From Turritopsis dohrnii (taxonomy: Eukaryota; Cnidaria; Hydrozoa; Anthoathecata; Oceaniidae): a DNA stretch of 64,000 nt. The DNA lies in assembly GCA_027922465.2 (NCBI GenBank), contig BQMF02000422.1:248001-312000 (forward strand), read 5' to 3'. The notes under the pieces were generated by a model, which worked only from the letters and a program-made list of their open reading frames with translations, ran no database searches and was not told where the DNA came from. The position numbers and the translations under genes are program-made. Of the stretch, positions 1 to 11,801 are shown one piece after another; the stretch's first letter is position 1; each line of letters starts with the position of its first letter.

Positions 1-80
1 ACTTTTGCATATTTATTATTTCCCTGGAACTCCTAGTTAATAGAAAAAATACCTTCCAGTGCTTCGTGTTTGACGAATCT

Positions 81-375
81 TCAATCACGAAGTCTGCATC
101 GCAGTGGAAAGGGTTGGACTTCTTTTTGGTGAACAATCAAAATACACAGGAACGTAAAATTCTCAAACTTAAAGGCAAACAAATCATTGAGTGAACAACC
201 ATAGTTCAAAACATCGTCAACAAGGTGAACTAGTGAATGGACATTGTAAACATTAAAGTAATTACCATGAATGTAAACACTAATCTGAACAAATAATATT
301 TTGGAGGATTTGGAAAATTGAATGAAATCGGCATTAAATTCAACACTGTCCTGCAACAATATTATTATTCACACA
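81..375 (-). pseudogene. C-terminal fragment of a transposase-like gene, split by Helitron A
   Basis: Minus-strand reading contains YNVHSLVHLVDDVLNYG followed by an FAFKFENF-like segment, a signature I associate with the C-terminal third of a multicopy transposase-like family in cnidarians and insects. The N-terminal and middle parts of the same family lie at 4597-5867, also on the minus strand, so one gene was probably separated by the Helitron at 376-4596. The reading before the conserved part is degraded: a TGA lies next to the Helitron boundary. The superfamily is uncertain; a tnp2/CACTA relative is my best guess. Nothing upstream of position 81 in the window extends it convincingly. Confidence 0.5.
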
Positions 376-3300
376 CTAGTATCCCGGGTAAAAACTTTTT
401 ACCGAACTTAACTTCGAAAACATTAGGTCAAATCCACCATTCCCGTGTATGTACCCCGTGACATAAAAATAAATCATAGAATCGCAACTTAAAAACATCC
501 CAGGCGGCGTCGCTCGCCACCCATGTTCAGTATGCGTTGTGTTGCAAAATTTAACTCGTGTAAAAGTTTCTACAGGCATTAATTTTTTAATTCATTTCTT
601 ACATTCAGAAGATTAAAAACAGAAATAAATAGCAACATGGCTCAGAATAATATATTTATACGCAGAGGAGAAGTAACTTTAATGTAAAAAAATGGCAATA
701 TATAACACAGCTGTTTACCCAGACATACAAAACCAAACATTACAAAATTCAAAACAAATTGATACCTTCCAACTTTTTCTTTTGTTCCAAAGTTACTACT
801 CGACTGCAACCATTAATGAATTTTTGAAATGATATGTAGTCTGTTCTTCCCAAAACCATCAACGTCATGATTAAAACCATGAGTTTCATTTCTTTATGCT
901 TTTTTTATTATTACCTAAAAAATTAATACTTGAATTGTAATACCGAAAACCTAATCATGCTATAACAATATTGAAATAAAAAATAAAACAAAAAGAAAGA
1001 AAAAACAAAAAGAAAATTCAAGTACGCATTTATCCTAAAGATAACAATTAAAAACAAAATTTGGTCTATAAAGTCGACCGATACTGTGAGTCAATATGGG
1101 TTCACTCAACACTGGAACTGAACAGAATGAAGACTTTTACCTGGCATACACAACCAAACATCAAATTAATAAAAATAATTGAAACAACAAAATGCCCTAC
1201 TTTGACCAAAACCATAATTGAATACCCAGAAGATATTAAAAGCAACAAATAAAAACATAATGCTAAACTTATATACCTACCAAGTATGTATGTAGCAGTT
1301 AACATAACACAAAATAATGAATGCCGTAAACAAATATAAACTGAAGAAAAATATACCCCAGCAATGCTTCGTTTTTGTAGTACAATCGCAATGAAATACA
1401 TAATCCATTCTTCTCTTAAATAACCTTCTCAACATACCATGTGTTTCATTTATACATTTATAAATTTCGTTTATAAATAGCTACACTTTTTATTTTCTGA
1501 CCTAACAGAAAAAGATTTCAGTAAAGAACAGCTACAATACTTACTACTACTGCAACCATATTTAAGCAAACCATAACAAAAGGCATAAATGGCTGTCAGA
1601 AAGGCACGCAGACAAAGCATCAAACATCGTCAATAGATACAATTTGACAGCATAACACGTTCCCTACTTCCACAGCCATGAGAAAGGAAAACAGTCATAG
1701 CTGTGGGACCATTTTTAATTGATCTGTAAATAAATAAATCAAATCAAATCTTCTTTGCTAACTATAAAAATAATAATAGCGCGCGTTACCAAAACAAATT
1801 ACTCTCGTCTTCGATTCGACTAAACGAAAGAACTCATATAATAAGATATCTATTCAAAGCTATAGTATTTAATCTTTCAAAACTAAATTAAAACCATTCC
1901 TTACTGTGTAAATAAACATCATTTTGTTCTGCATTTCTTCACTACACTTTCTTCTGTATAGCGATATTTGATAACTAAAACGTAAACAAACATTTAAATA
2001 CATTTAAATACAAATGCATATACCTAACTTGTTCTTTTATGAAAATAAAATAAAAGCTTTATAATAATACCTTTTGTTCGTTCGATCTTTCTGCAGCTAA
2101 TTTTTAAAAACTTCACTGCACTTCTTCTGTATATCTAAACAAACATTGTAAACAAACAACTAACTCACACGTGCTACCCGATAATAAAACGTTTACCATT
2201 CCCGTGTACGTACCCCATGACGAAAAAATAAATCATAGAATCGCAACTCAAAAACATCCCAGGCGGCGTCGCTCGCCACCCTTGTTCAGTATGCGTTGTG
2301 TCGCAGAATTTAACTCTTGCAAAAGTTTCTTTTCAGGCATTAATTTTTTAATTCATTTTTTACATTCAGAAAATTTAAAACAGAAACAAATAGCAACATG
2401 GCTCAGAATATATATTCATACGCAGAAGAGAAGTAACTTTAATGTAAAAAAACGCAATATATAACTCAGAACCGTTTACCCAGACATACAAAACCAAACA
2501 TTGAATAATATTACAAAAATGATACCTTCCAACTTTTTCTTTTGTTCAAAAGTTACTACTGGACTGCAACCATTAATGAATTTTTAAAATGATATATTTA
2601 GTTCTTCCCAAAACCATCAACATCATGATTAAAACCATGAGTTTCATTTCTTTGTGCTTTTTTAATTATTGCCTAAAAGAATAATATTTCAATTGTAATA
2701 CCGAAAATAAAAAAAAACAAAACAAAAAACAAAAAAAAAGGAAATTTAAGTACGCATTTATCCTAAAAACAATAACTAAGAACAAAAATTTACACAGAAG
2801 ATAAAAAGTCACAAATAAAATCATACAGCCAAAGTTATATACCTAGGCATAGTACGTAAACGATTACCATAACACAAAATATGCATAAACGCGATAAAAT
2901 ATAAACTTAAGAAAAATACAGCCAACAACGCTTATTTTTTGTAGGATAGTTTCATTGCACAGTCATTTAAATTACATAATCCATTCTTCTCTCATTTCTA
3001 CTTAACAGATGAAAACATTCAAAACATACAAAAAACCTAATCTTGCTATGACGAAATCTAAAGAAAAACAAAACAAAGTAAAAGAAACTTTGAAAATATA
3101 TTAACCTTAAAAATAATAATTAAAAACACAAACGTAATGACAGAATTAGTATAGCTGAAAAATTTTTAACATATGAAAACATTCGTGGAGCCATTTTTTA
3201 TTTCCAGTTCAAAGCTCCTCCTCTGCGCTGGAAAATTCAAAACACAACAGTAAACATCCCTCTTATCCTTTATTTATCCACTAATACTAACTGTGTTTTA

Positions 3301-4596
3301 ACTAAATAGATACTATTTTAACTTTACCTTTCAATACCAATTCACATCATCGCCCATGATAGTAAACAACAATATTGATCATGCTCTGCTGCCATTATCA
3401 AACACTTCTAAACTCTTTTACTTTCTATATTTCATACCTGTAAACAAATTAATAACACTCGATTAAACTTTCCAGCATACTTTCCTATTGTAAACATACA
3501 CTTTCTATTTGTTTTCTACTGCAATTTCACTACCATTTTTATACAGTGAAAGACATAAAAATGCTTTCTTCGTAACTTCATAACTGTGGAGCCATTTTGA
3601 AATAAATAAAATAAGGAACAGTTCGTTACCAAAACAAATCAGTAACTGCTCGTGTAGGACCTGCATCTTTATGATCTGATCGTTTTAACTCTGTTTTTAT
3701 TCTCTTTTAACGCTGTATTTATTAAATCCGTTTGACTCATGTACTTACGTATATTACTTTATATCTTTTCCAAACAATTTTCCACCGAAAAAAGTAAAAC
3801 CATTTTCACCAATGTAAATAAACATCATCCTTTCTTCAACTTCATCTACACTACTTCTGTACTGCTGCACTCCCATAACTATTTGATAACTATAAAAAGA
3901 AATTCGTAAAATCAGCACGACTTTCTTCCACTCGTTCTTCGTTTGGTTTTCATCTGAAAAAACCTATATAGAAAAAAACAAACATCTGTTCAAAAACTCA
4001 CCTACGTACGCATGTGTGCTACCTGCTAACTAATCACTTACACACATGCTGCTGCCTGTTCTTTTATTAATCGTTCGATTTTTCATTGTAAACAAATAAC
4101 TAACTCACTTCACTTGCTACCCGTGTTGTTTTATTAATAAGAGTAAAAGTTTAGCAATAAACACGATAATAAAACGTTTTATAATAATAACAATACCTTT
4201 GTGCATACAAACCTGTGTTTCTTCGTCAGTTCTTTCGTCGATTTGCTGCCTAAAACAATCAAATTTAAATTGAAATATTCGTAAACAAAAAGAAACACGT
4301 CTTCTTCGCGAAGTTTCTTGCTCACGAAATGATCGTTGACAAATTTCGAACGAAGAAATTGCATTGCTCGCACTCCTCCAAAGACGTTTTTCGGCTGATT
4401 TCCACTGCGCAAACCAAAAATAACAAAACGGAGGAGCATATACTAATCACGGAAAATTAAAAAAAGTGTTCTCGCCTCTAGGTGGTTTTACGACAAAAAG
4501 GGAAAAAATAAGAAGGATTTGACCGTGAAAAAAAACCAAATATATCACTCTCTAAAATAAAAACCTGATGCACAATCGCGAATTAGTATAATAAGA
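376..4596 (-). mobile_element. Composite non-autonomous Helitron A
   Basis: Read on the minus strand, the element starts TCTTATTATACTAATTCGCG at 4596, preceded by A, and ends CTAG at 376, followed by T. This is the A|T insertion without target duplication that is typical of Helitrons. An 8-bp hairpin (387-394 pairing with 396-403) lies just inside the CTAG end. Its 5' region (4440-4596) matches copies B, C and D. The 3'-end sequence occurs twice: a block at about 424-740 resembles 2190-2500, so A carries an extra 3' module after a lost first terminus. It has no Rep gene. The 86-codon reading at 4179-4439 is shared with copy B and looks like element sequence rather than a gene. Confidence 0.7.
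2185..4596 (-). repeat. 2.4-kb block nearly identical to 16050-18429
   Basis: Most of Helitron A from about 2185 to its 5' end is almost base-for-base the same as 16050-18429 in Helitron B. The offset changes only from about 13850 to 13833, so there are a few small indels. The 86-codon readings at 4179-4439 and 18012-18272 translate identically. The very high identity implies that A and B are recent copies of one non-autonomous Helitron. Confidence 0.85.
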
Positions 4597-5867
4597 TAAA
4601 GAGCCAGAAAATGTTGGTACAGATTATCATTCGCAATCCCTTTAAAATTAACTGGACCATGATACAACAGAAATTGACGGAACTCTGTTGCTTTCCATTA
4701 ATAAAATTCAGACAAGGATCTCTTGGTTGTCAATTAAATTCTGTTGGCATTCTACCATTGTTTTAAACAATCTTTCCGAAATTAGGTCGGATTGTTGACT
4801 AGAAATTTTGCAAATCTTAGAACCTTTGAGAAGGAAATTTAGCATGGGCTTTACAACTCCAAGTAGTACCAAGTGCATGTAGTCCAATGGAAATTGGTTT
4901 ACAACCCCTACAAAGGGTGAAAGCTCTTTTTGGAGAGTTTGCAAATAACAACCAGAATCAAACTCTTCTCTTGTACGTAACACACTATCATGGTTATCAC
5001 TAAAAACAACCCTACTTTTACATCTTTCTCCTACTATCTGACATTGTTCACAAGCATGATAACCAGTGTGACCAATAATGCATTTCAAAAATGCTGTTGC
5101 TGGTGCATTGCAGACAATTCCTTTCGACACAACTTCATAAGTGGTATTTCCTACAGTTATGCCTTTGCTTTTTAACTCCTTGATTTCTAACAAAACTCAT
5201 CGAGATTTTCATCATCCGAATTTGGTTTTGATTTGGCATAAAACAAAGCTATTGGAAATATATAAGATCAATCCAAGAATAGGCCATAATTGCTAGTTAT
5301 TAGATTTTGATAAAGGCAGGCCATCAATATTGACTGTCAAATCAATTTCATCAAATGAATCTAAGTATAGAACTGCTTTTTTTGTTAACAAGGTAACAAT
5401 AGCTACCACCACACATATCTGAAATGTTGTCAACAGATCTAGGAGTTTTCAGAAGAGTTCTGCTATCCTTTGGCACATCAATACCATTCTTGTACAGTAT
5501 TTTCAACAGGGCATTGACTGATTCTCTCGATAATTGATGGCTTGTAGCCCACCTTGTTAAATCTGTAACCAAAGGTATAGGTTCTGGTGAAAAATCTACA
5601 GAAACGTCTGCTGGTGAATCACTTCCTGGCTCTGAACTATTTTCAATGTCACTTATGCTAAATTCGCTGATCATTAACACAATCTTCATGAACATCAACA
5701 TCAAATATTCCATCTACATCAACTTCACAATTTTCATTGACACATGTTACCATTTCCTCTAATCCTTCTCCTACTGTTCCACTTAATTGCCTGTTCCATG
5801 ATCGAATATCTAAACAAATGTCACTATCAAAGCCAGCCAACAAAACTATTACAAAACTTAAACACAT
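4597..5867 (-). pseudogene. N-terminal and middle part of the transposase-like gene interrupted by Helitron A
   Basis: On the minus strand the readings give, in order: an acidic segment (about 5867-5600); LTRWATSHQLSRESVNALL and LPKD-like text before a TPRSVDN segment; NIDGLPLSKSN near 5290; GHTGYHACEQCQIVGERC near 5060; QFPLDYMHLVLLGVVK near 4870; and WKATEFRQFLLYHGP near 4670. These are the ordered blocks of a multicopy transposase-like family (DGLP acidic motif, CxxC GHTGY block, MHL block). Several stops and frame changes separate the pieces, so this copy is dead. It ends exactly at the Helitron boundary at 4597, and its C-terminus resumes at 375. Superfamily assignment (tnp2/CACTA-like) is an inference. 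Confidence 0.6.
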
Positions 5868-6063
5868 GATAACATGCTGGTATATACTTCTTGTTAACTA
5901 TGTATATATATAATATTCCTGTGAGAGAGGATGAGAGTGTGGTAAGCTTTCCTTGGACAGTGATAAACACAATTTATTTTTCTGTTGGGATGGATTTTCG
6001 TTCATTTACTTAGATTTCTTTTCAACGTTACACCTATTTTATATTATAAGCATAACGGATATA

Positions 6064-6780
6064 AAGCCGAATTTCCACTTGCATAATTTTTGCCTTGGAA
6101 CGGAACGGAACGGAACTGAACTTTTCTAATTTCAATTTCAACTGAGATTTTGATAGAAAAAAAATTAAGTGTGCAGCAGTAAACAAACAAACTCTTTTTA
6201 AGTTTAAGAACAAAAATCTTACTTCTTTTACGGAAAAAACAAGAGAAAAACAAGTAGGAAAATATGGGTTTGCAAGATAAAAAAAACAAAAAGGAGAGTT
6301 TCATTTTACTTATCAAAGAAATGCAACTACATGATCATGTGATGTTTTTCCAATATTTTCGCATATGTCCTACTCAGTATGAACGTATGAATGTCTCAAG
6401 TTGCTCCAAAATTAACAAAATCACAACAGAAAAGGGAGCCTATTGTCCCCAGTGAAAGATTCTGTGGTACATTGAGGTATATTTTCATATGTCGACCTGC
6501 TTTCGTCATTTTTGTTTTTCTTGGAGCATGTTGACTCATCCATGTTAAAGTTGTCAAGAAAATTCTAAGGCAAGTGATGGGTTATTTTTCCTAAATCCGA
6601 CCATTTTCCGTAGGAAGACTTGGAAAAAGTTAAAATCATTTCAACTTTAGCTCAGAATGGAACGGAACGGAACGGACTTAAAATTTTTCAAGCCACGTGG
6701 TTAAAATAATGTCTTCCCGCATGCGCTAGAATAATTTTTTTCCGATCCGTTCCGAGGCAAAAAAAGTGGAAATTCGGCTT
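6064..6780. mobile_element. MITE with 17-bp terminal inverted repeats
   Basis: AAGCCGAATTTCCACTT at 6064-6080 is the exact reverse complement of 6764-6780. A second inverted pair lies just inside: TTTTTGCCTTGGAACGGAAC-like on the left and the matching GATCCGTTCCGAGGCAAAAA-like on the right. GGAAC/GGAACG repeats occur at both ends (about 6100-6115 and 6658-6673). It has no coding capacity. A clear target duplication is not visible, so the superfamily is open. Confidence 0.7.
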
Positions 6781-6989
6781 AAGCGTAATTAAGCTGATAA
6801 TTGCCGAAACTTTAAGCATATACTAAGCATAACTTTGACCCTGAAAAAACGGTCAAAAAATAAACTTTTCTTTTTTGCTGTAATGTTTACATAAAAAACC
6901 CTATCATTCTGAAAAACTATTGAAAATAAAACAGTAAAATAAATAAAGTAAAACATACCGAAAATAATATGTACAGGAAAGTCATTTAG

Positions 6990-9080
6990 TCTGAAAAGGC
7001 GGTTTCATGTAATCTGCAAAACCATTATTCATTATATATTGACAAACACTTGAATGCAGTTTGTAATAGACAAAATGAAAAGTAATAGGAACAAACATAA
7101 CAAAGGTTTTGTTCTGGTTAAACACAATGATACCTTCATAAACCAAATCAAGTGCTTTTGGTATCAGTTTCATAAGTCTGTCCAAGGAATTGCTAGGTTG
7201 ATTAAGCTTTCAATCAAATAAATAGTCATGAAGCAAGTGTTTGGAAACCAACACAAAAGAAGAAAAGATCATTTCTAAACGTTGTTTAGTCATTTCATTA
7301 AATTCTACATTAGGTTCTCAGTGGCGGATCTAGAGGTATGTCAAAATTTGTGTAGGAGAGCGTTAGCTAGATCCGCCACTGGTTCTATTAAGGAATGAAA
7401 CAGTTTATCTCTGTGAACTAAATCCGGAGAGAGACAATCATCACCAGTCAAAAAGAAAGAACTATCATTAGCCCACTTCTTAAAAGGATTTAGCATTTTT
7501 TTATGTGGGGTCATTTTCAATGCATTTTTTTCCATTTCCATTTTTGTCCATAATGGAGCAGTCCCTAATTTGTGTATTAATCCCAACAATCTACATCCAA
7601 TACAATAGGGTAATACTTGCAGATCCCAGAAAACAGCAGTCAATAATTTATTATCCTTTTCAAGATTGGAAAAGAAATCGAATAATTTATTGTAAAGATA
7701 AAATACTCCAGCCCCATTTGAATAAGGGTATTTTAACAATTTCCTAAGAGAGGATACAAAGGAATGTCAATAATACCAGGCTCTTCCTTCATCTGCGTTG
7801 CAAAAGTGACAATTCTACCAGACTTTTCACATCCACGTTCTTGTACAGATTTACAAACAGTGCGAATAAGCCTGGTAGTGGCCGAATCTCCATTTGAATA
7901 GCCACCATGAGCCAAAGAGCCTACTTTATTGTCTCCAATTAAAAGTTTTTCATAAACTTTCGAACATTGCCTGATCAGCAAGAAAAGGCAGGCCACAAAA
8001 GAAATCGTTAACAGTGGACAAAGATTCTTTCTGCTCAACACTCAAGCAAGACCAGTTTCCAGCAACAAATTTTTTTTGCGTAGCACAGCGATCAGACATT
8101 GTATTCTTGATAGAAGATATAGCATCATTAAGAAAGACATTTTCATCACCATCATTTACGAATTGAGCAATATCTGACAAAATTTCTGTAAGTGTTTCTA
8201 GTTGAGTAGATGCATTGCCAGATTTATTTATATCAAAAGTGACGTAAGAATGTCTTTTTTTCACTGGTACCATCAGAATGGAGAGTATTATTATTGACAT
8301 CATTATCAGAAGGAAACATTTGTTCTAAAGAAGTTAAAGAAGATATACCAAGATTATTAGAATGGTTATTGTTATTATCGATGAAGGTAGAGTTTAAAAA
8401 TGTGTCAGATGTATTATGTTTGTTACCAGCTAGTTCAGTAGCAACATGAATTTGGTCAAGGCCACGGGCCTCCAGAAGCATGTATTTAGCAAAAGTGGGC
8501 TTTGGAAGTTTCTCAACAGACAAACCAGCTAATTTCTCCAAAATGACCAGAATAATTTTTTCAACATTCCTTGTACTTAAACCCATACAAAGAAGATTTT
8601 CGTACAGCATCCGGATATCATCACTATAGCAGCCATCATGGTAAACTTTGTTCTTTGTTAGCAAAATTTTTCAATTTTTTCTTCCAATTGCAGCTTTCTG
8701 GATTTTAGTCCAGATTTTAATGCTAAATTCAATTTTTGGTTCCAACAGCAAATTCCTTTCCTCAGATTGACTGAGGTGTCTTTGAAGGTCTGCAGCCTTG
8801 TCTTTCTGGCGGCGAATGTTTTATTTATATTACGTGTTGAAAAACTACTAAGGGCAATTATTTTACTATTTAGATCGTTATTTATTTTGATTTTTCTTTT
8901 CAGAAATTTCCTTATGGAGTTTACGTATTTCCATTAACAAAGAGTCATTATTAAAAGAATTATCAGCAGTTGACTTCTTCAATGAAAAGGTAAATTCTGT
9001 AGAAAGAAAAGAATCAACTGTGTCCCCATGGTTAGCTTATTTGTAACTTTTAAGAAGGGAAACTTTTTCAGATTTCAATG
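6990..9080 (-). pseudogene. Decayed multicopy gene of unknown class, transposon-associated
   Basis: Minus-strand readings in several frames form an ordered protein. A coiled-coil-like start (about 9060-8680) is followed by a segment with LLCMGLSTRNVEKIILVIL (8600-8540), HNTSDTFLNS, NTLHSDGTSEK (8290-8250), ISSIKNTMSDRC (8120), a VNDFFCGLPFL segment (8010), a segment with VGSLAHGGYSNGD (7930), DLQVLPYCIGCRLLGLI (7620-7570) and FFLTGDDCLSPDLVHRD (7450-7400). I recognise this as a repeated family seen in cnidarian and fish genomes, but cannot name its superfamily or function. Frameshifts (near 8240, 8000 and 7740) and stops downstream of 7320 show it is a remnant. A 63-bp element has inserted at 7319-7381. 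Confidence 0.5.
7319..7381. mobile_element. 63-bp miniature element with 15-bp TIRs
   Basis: CAGTGGCGGATCTAG at 7319-7333 is perfectly inverted at 7367-7381. GTTCT flanks both sides (7314-7318 and 7382-7386) as a likely 5-bp target duplication. The CAGNGGCGGATC terminus is like those of hAT-type MITEs. It interrupts the decayed gene at 6990-9080. Only 33 bp separate the two inverted repeats. Confidence 0.8.
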
Positions 9081-9209
9081 CCTCAACCTTAAATTTCAGT
9101 ACTTGATGAGGCAGTTGAGGATATTCACTGATCTTGCTCATCAGTATGGAATTTTCGTTGGGAAGACAAGATCTCAAATAAACATCTGTATGAAATCACC
9201 AATACCAAA

Positions 9210-9467
9210 CCATTGTGCCACGACATCGCTGTTTCCAGATGGAAATTGTTCCAACACGTCTTAAGGATGGATCTTCAAACCCCAGCGCAAAGAAGCATGA
9301 CGTATTATTTCGAAAACTCAGAAAAACGTAAACCCTCCAGAGGAAGATCTCGAACAACAATAGTTACAACACTAGCTGGAGACATATTGAACCTAAATGT
9401 GAAAGATTCGCGGTTGATGCTGTTGAAAACGCTGAACAAAATGGGTGACTTGAATGAATTGAGATAG
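9210..9467 (+). pseudogene. C-terminal remnant of a LINE-type reverse transcriptase protein
   Basis: The plus reading contains SRWKLFQHVLRMDLQTPAQ followed by RGRSRTTIVTTLAGDI and ends in a stop at 9465-9467. The W-x(3)-HVLRM ... RGR-x(2)-TT pattern is the usual tail of non-LTR retrotransposon polymerase proteins in invertebrates. No catalytic core is present upstream, so this is a 5'-truncated remnant. Family assignment within LINEs is not possible from this piece. Confidence 0.55.
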
Positions 9468-10143
9468 ATGGCAAAGAACCGAAAAAAATGGATGATGCCA
9501 AAAATTTTCTCTTCTAAATTAAAACAATGTTATAGGGAAGAAAAACCGCATTTCCAATTATTCTTCTAAGTCTGACAGTCTAAGTTTCAACAAACGCTAT
9601 GACAACAAACTCTATGTCTCAACCTCTTAGTATAGCACGTAACTACAATGCTAAATTTCCATCTGTCATAACTTTGTTTTTCTCAGATTTCATTTTCCTT
9701 TTTCATGAAATAGCTCCAATTTCAATACTTTGATTGTATATTTTCGTGAAAAGAAACTTAGTTTACAATTTGATGTCCATAATAAGGAAGGCTGTCCGTA
9801 ATTTGGCACTTTGAGGGTAACATAAAAGTTGTATTCCTTCCTACGAGTACTACTGCACGTCTTAAGCCCTTGCATGCAGGAATAAAAAACTTCACAGTTA
9901 ACTATGGAAAGAAACCATTGGTAATTAATTTAAAAAACCCTGAGGGCATGAAACTGACAGTATTAGAAAAACGCTTGTCTTTTCATTTTCTAATACCCTC
10001 TGTCGGTAGACATTGTGCGCTCTGTCGAAAAAGAGATTAACAGAAGATTAGATACATGTTTTTATATTAAGAAGTTTTTCTAATAAAATCTACGACACAC
10101 AAGTTCCGATATTCTTAAAACGTTTTACTAAATATAAAATATA
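9468..10143. other. No recognisable gene
   Basis: AT-rich sequence between the LINE tail and Helitron D. Open frames are short and show no family signature. No terminal repeats or RNA gene seen. Confidence 0.5.
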
Positions 10144-10469
10144 CTAGTATCCCGTGTAAAAACTTTTTACTGTTGCATTTCTCAAAACGACGCATCGCTC
10201 ACACCCGTGTCGAACATTTATAGAAATAAAAAGTTATCATAATCGGCGCTGTGCATACCACTTCTAATTTAGGGAGTGAAATATTTAACTTTTTTTACAC
10301 GGTTTTTCCTACATATTTGACGTAAGGCTACGCAGAGGCGGCACTATTTTTTAATCTAACCTCATTATTAAAATGTCGTAAGATTTCAGTTCATCGTGAA
10401 AAGAGAAAGAGGTGATTACGAAACATAAAATGTAGATTTTGACACAGACACAAAAAAAACCTCATGTCA

Positions 10470-10575
10470 CGATGGATGAAGTGGCTGCTGTATTTGTTGG
10501 TTAAGATGGCGCATAGCAAAGGGCAATAGGTGGGAATTTTGTTCTTACAGTCTTTAATGATAATGGGTGGTAAAC
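10470..10575 (+). pseudogene. Helitron Rep fragment inside Helitron D
   Basis: The plus strand around 10475-10520 reads DEVAAVFVG, then a stop, then DGA. This matches the HDEVAAVFVGEDGAP segment of the Rep protein encoded at 20440-20510 in Helentron C. It is a short in-frame relic with a stop and shows that D captured or derives from the autonomous family. Confidence 0.55.
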
Positions 10576-10612
10576 AAAGCTGCCTTTGCGTGTAGTGAAA
10601 AATAAAAACGCC

Positions 10613-11340
10613 AAAGGAAATATGAATGATAAACGGAATTATACCTGCTAACGTTGCTTCTTTACTCCAATAAGATTCGATAGCATTCGTTATTTCATTA
10701 GTCAGTTCTTTACCAAACACCCTTCATATTACAATGTCGAATTTATATATTCTTTCATAATTAATTTTACCTAAAAAAGAAGATTTCTATTAATAATAAA
10801 CCTATCATAAAAACATATTTAGCTACATATATGCACAAACAAAAGCAAACTAAAACAACGAACGCAAACTTGAAGCAAACATATGAGTAGGAACAGGGAA
10901 TATTTATTAAAAGATCATGAGTTTAGCTTCAGCCTACCAAACAGTCAAAAAAGAAAAGATATGTTATGAAGAAGAATAAAAACGCCATGTAAATGATATG
11001 TGGAATTATACCTGCTAATGTTGCTTCTTTATCCACTAAGATTCGATACCATTCGTTATTTTAATAGTCTGTTCTTTACCAAAACACTCAAGCATTTAGA
11101 CTTGTTAAATTCTTTCGTAATTATTTTAAACTATATATATAAAAAAAAGAAGATTTCCATGAGCAATGAAAACCATATCATAATAAACAAAATGCTACAC
11201 ATACACACAAACAAAAAAGGAAAGCAAAATAAAACAAAACACAAACTTGATTTCTTATCCAAATCGGAAAGCAAACATAGAAAAAGTTATTAAATTATCA
11301 TGAGTATAGTTCCAGCCTACCAAACAGTCAAAAATGAATT
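10613..11340. repeat. Two-copy tandem repeat, unit about 370 bp
   Basis: The block starting near 10613 (GGAATTATACCTGCTAA...GTTGCTTCTTTA) repeats from near 10980. Both copies end with the CAGCCTACCAAACAGTCAAAAA text (about 10930 and 11311). Copies differ by several percent and by small indels. Lies within Helitron D. Confidence 0.7.
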
Positions 11341-11801
11341 ATGGAAAAAGACGAAAACAGTCTCAAAACTTTGATTTTTGATTCAGTTCTTCCGTGAATT
11401 TACTACACTTGTTAATTCAATCTTTACGATACGATCTTTCTCCGAAAACGACTAAAACAATAAAATTAAAGATCTTCGTTTTAAAAAAAGTATCTTCGTG
11501 TTCGTGAAGTTTTTAGTTTTTGTTTTTACTGCTACAAAATGATCGTTAACCAATTTCGAACGAAGAACATTGCATTGCTTGCGCTTCTCCATTAACGTTT
11601 TTCGGCAGATTTTCAGTGCGAAACCAAAAATAACAAAACGGAGGAGCATATACTAATCGTGGATGTGCACACAGTACACTCAGTTACTCACTTTCTAAAG
11701 ATGCCGTATTGAATTTTCCATAGAAACATTTCGTCCCCAGTCTTTTTTCACACTTACCAAGTTAAATGTGTTGCACACGATTGCGGATTATTATAAGTAG
11801 A

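Larger units (their letters stand above)
10144..11801 (-). mobile_element. Composite non-autonomous Helitron D
   Basis: On the minus strand it begins TCTACTTATAATAATCCGC at 11801 (after A) and ends CTAG at 10144 (followed by T), with a hairpin (TAAAAA / TTTTTA) just inside the end. This gives another A|T insertion of the same family as A, B and E. Inside, near its 3' end, lies an inverted copy of the family 5' terminus (about 10232-10330, plus orientation) followed by a decayed Rep fragment and a local tandem duplication. D is therefore a mosaic of several Helitron pieces. Confidence 0.65.

Noticed and set aside
4179..4439. 86-codon open frame (also 18012-18272) as a conserved gene
   Set aside because: The two copies are identical because the whole surrounding Helitron block is duplicated; the related piece at 11452-11649 is not conserved as protein.
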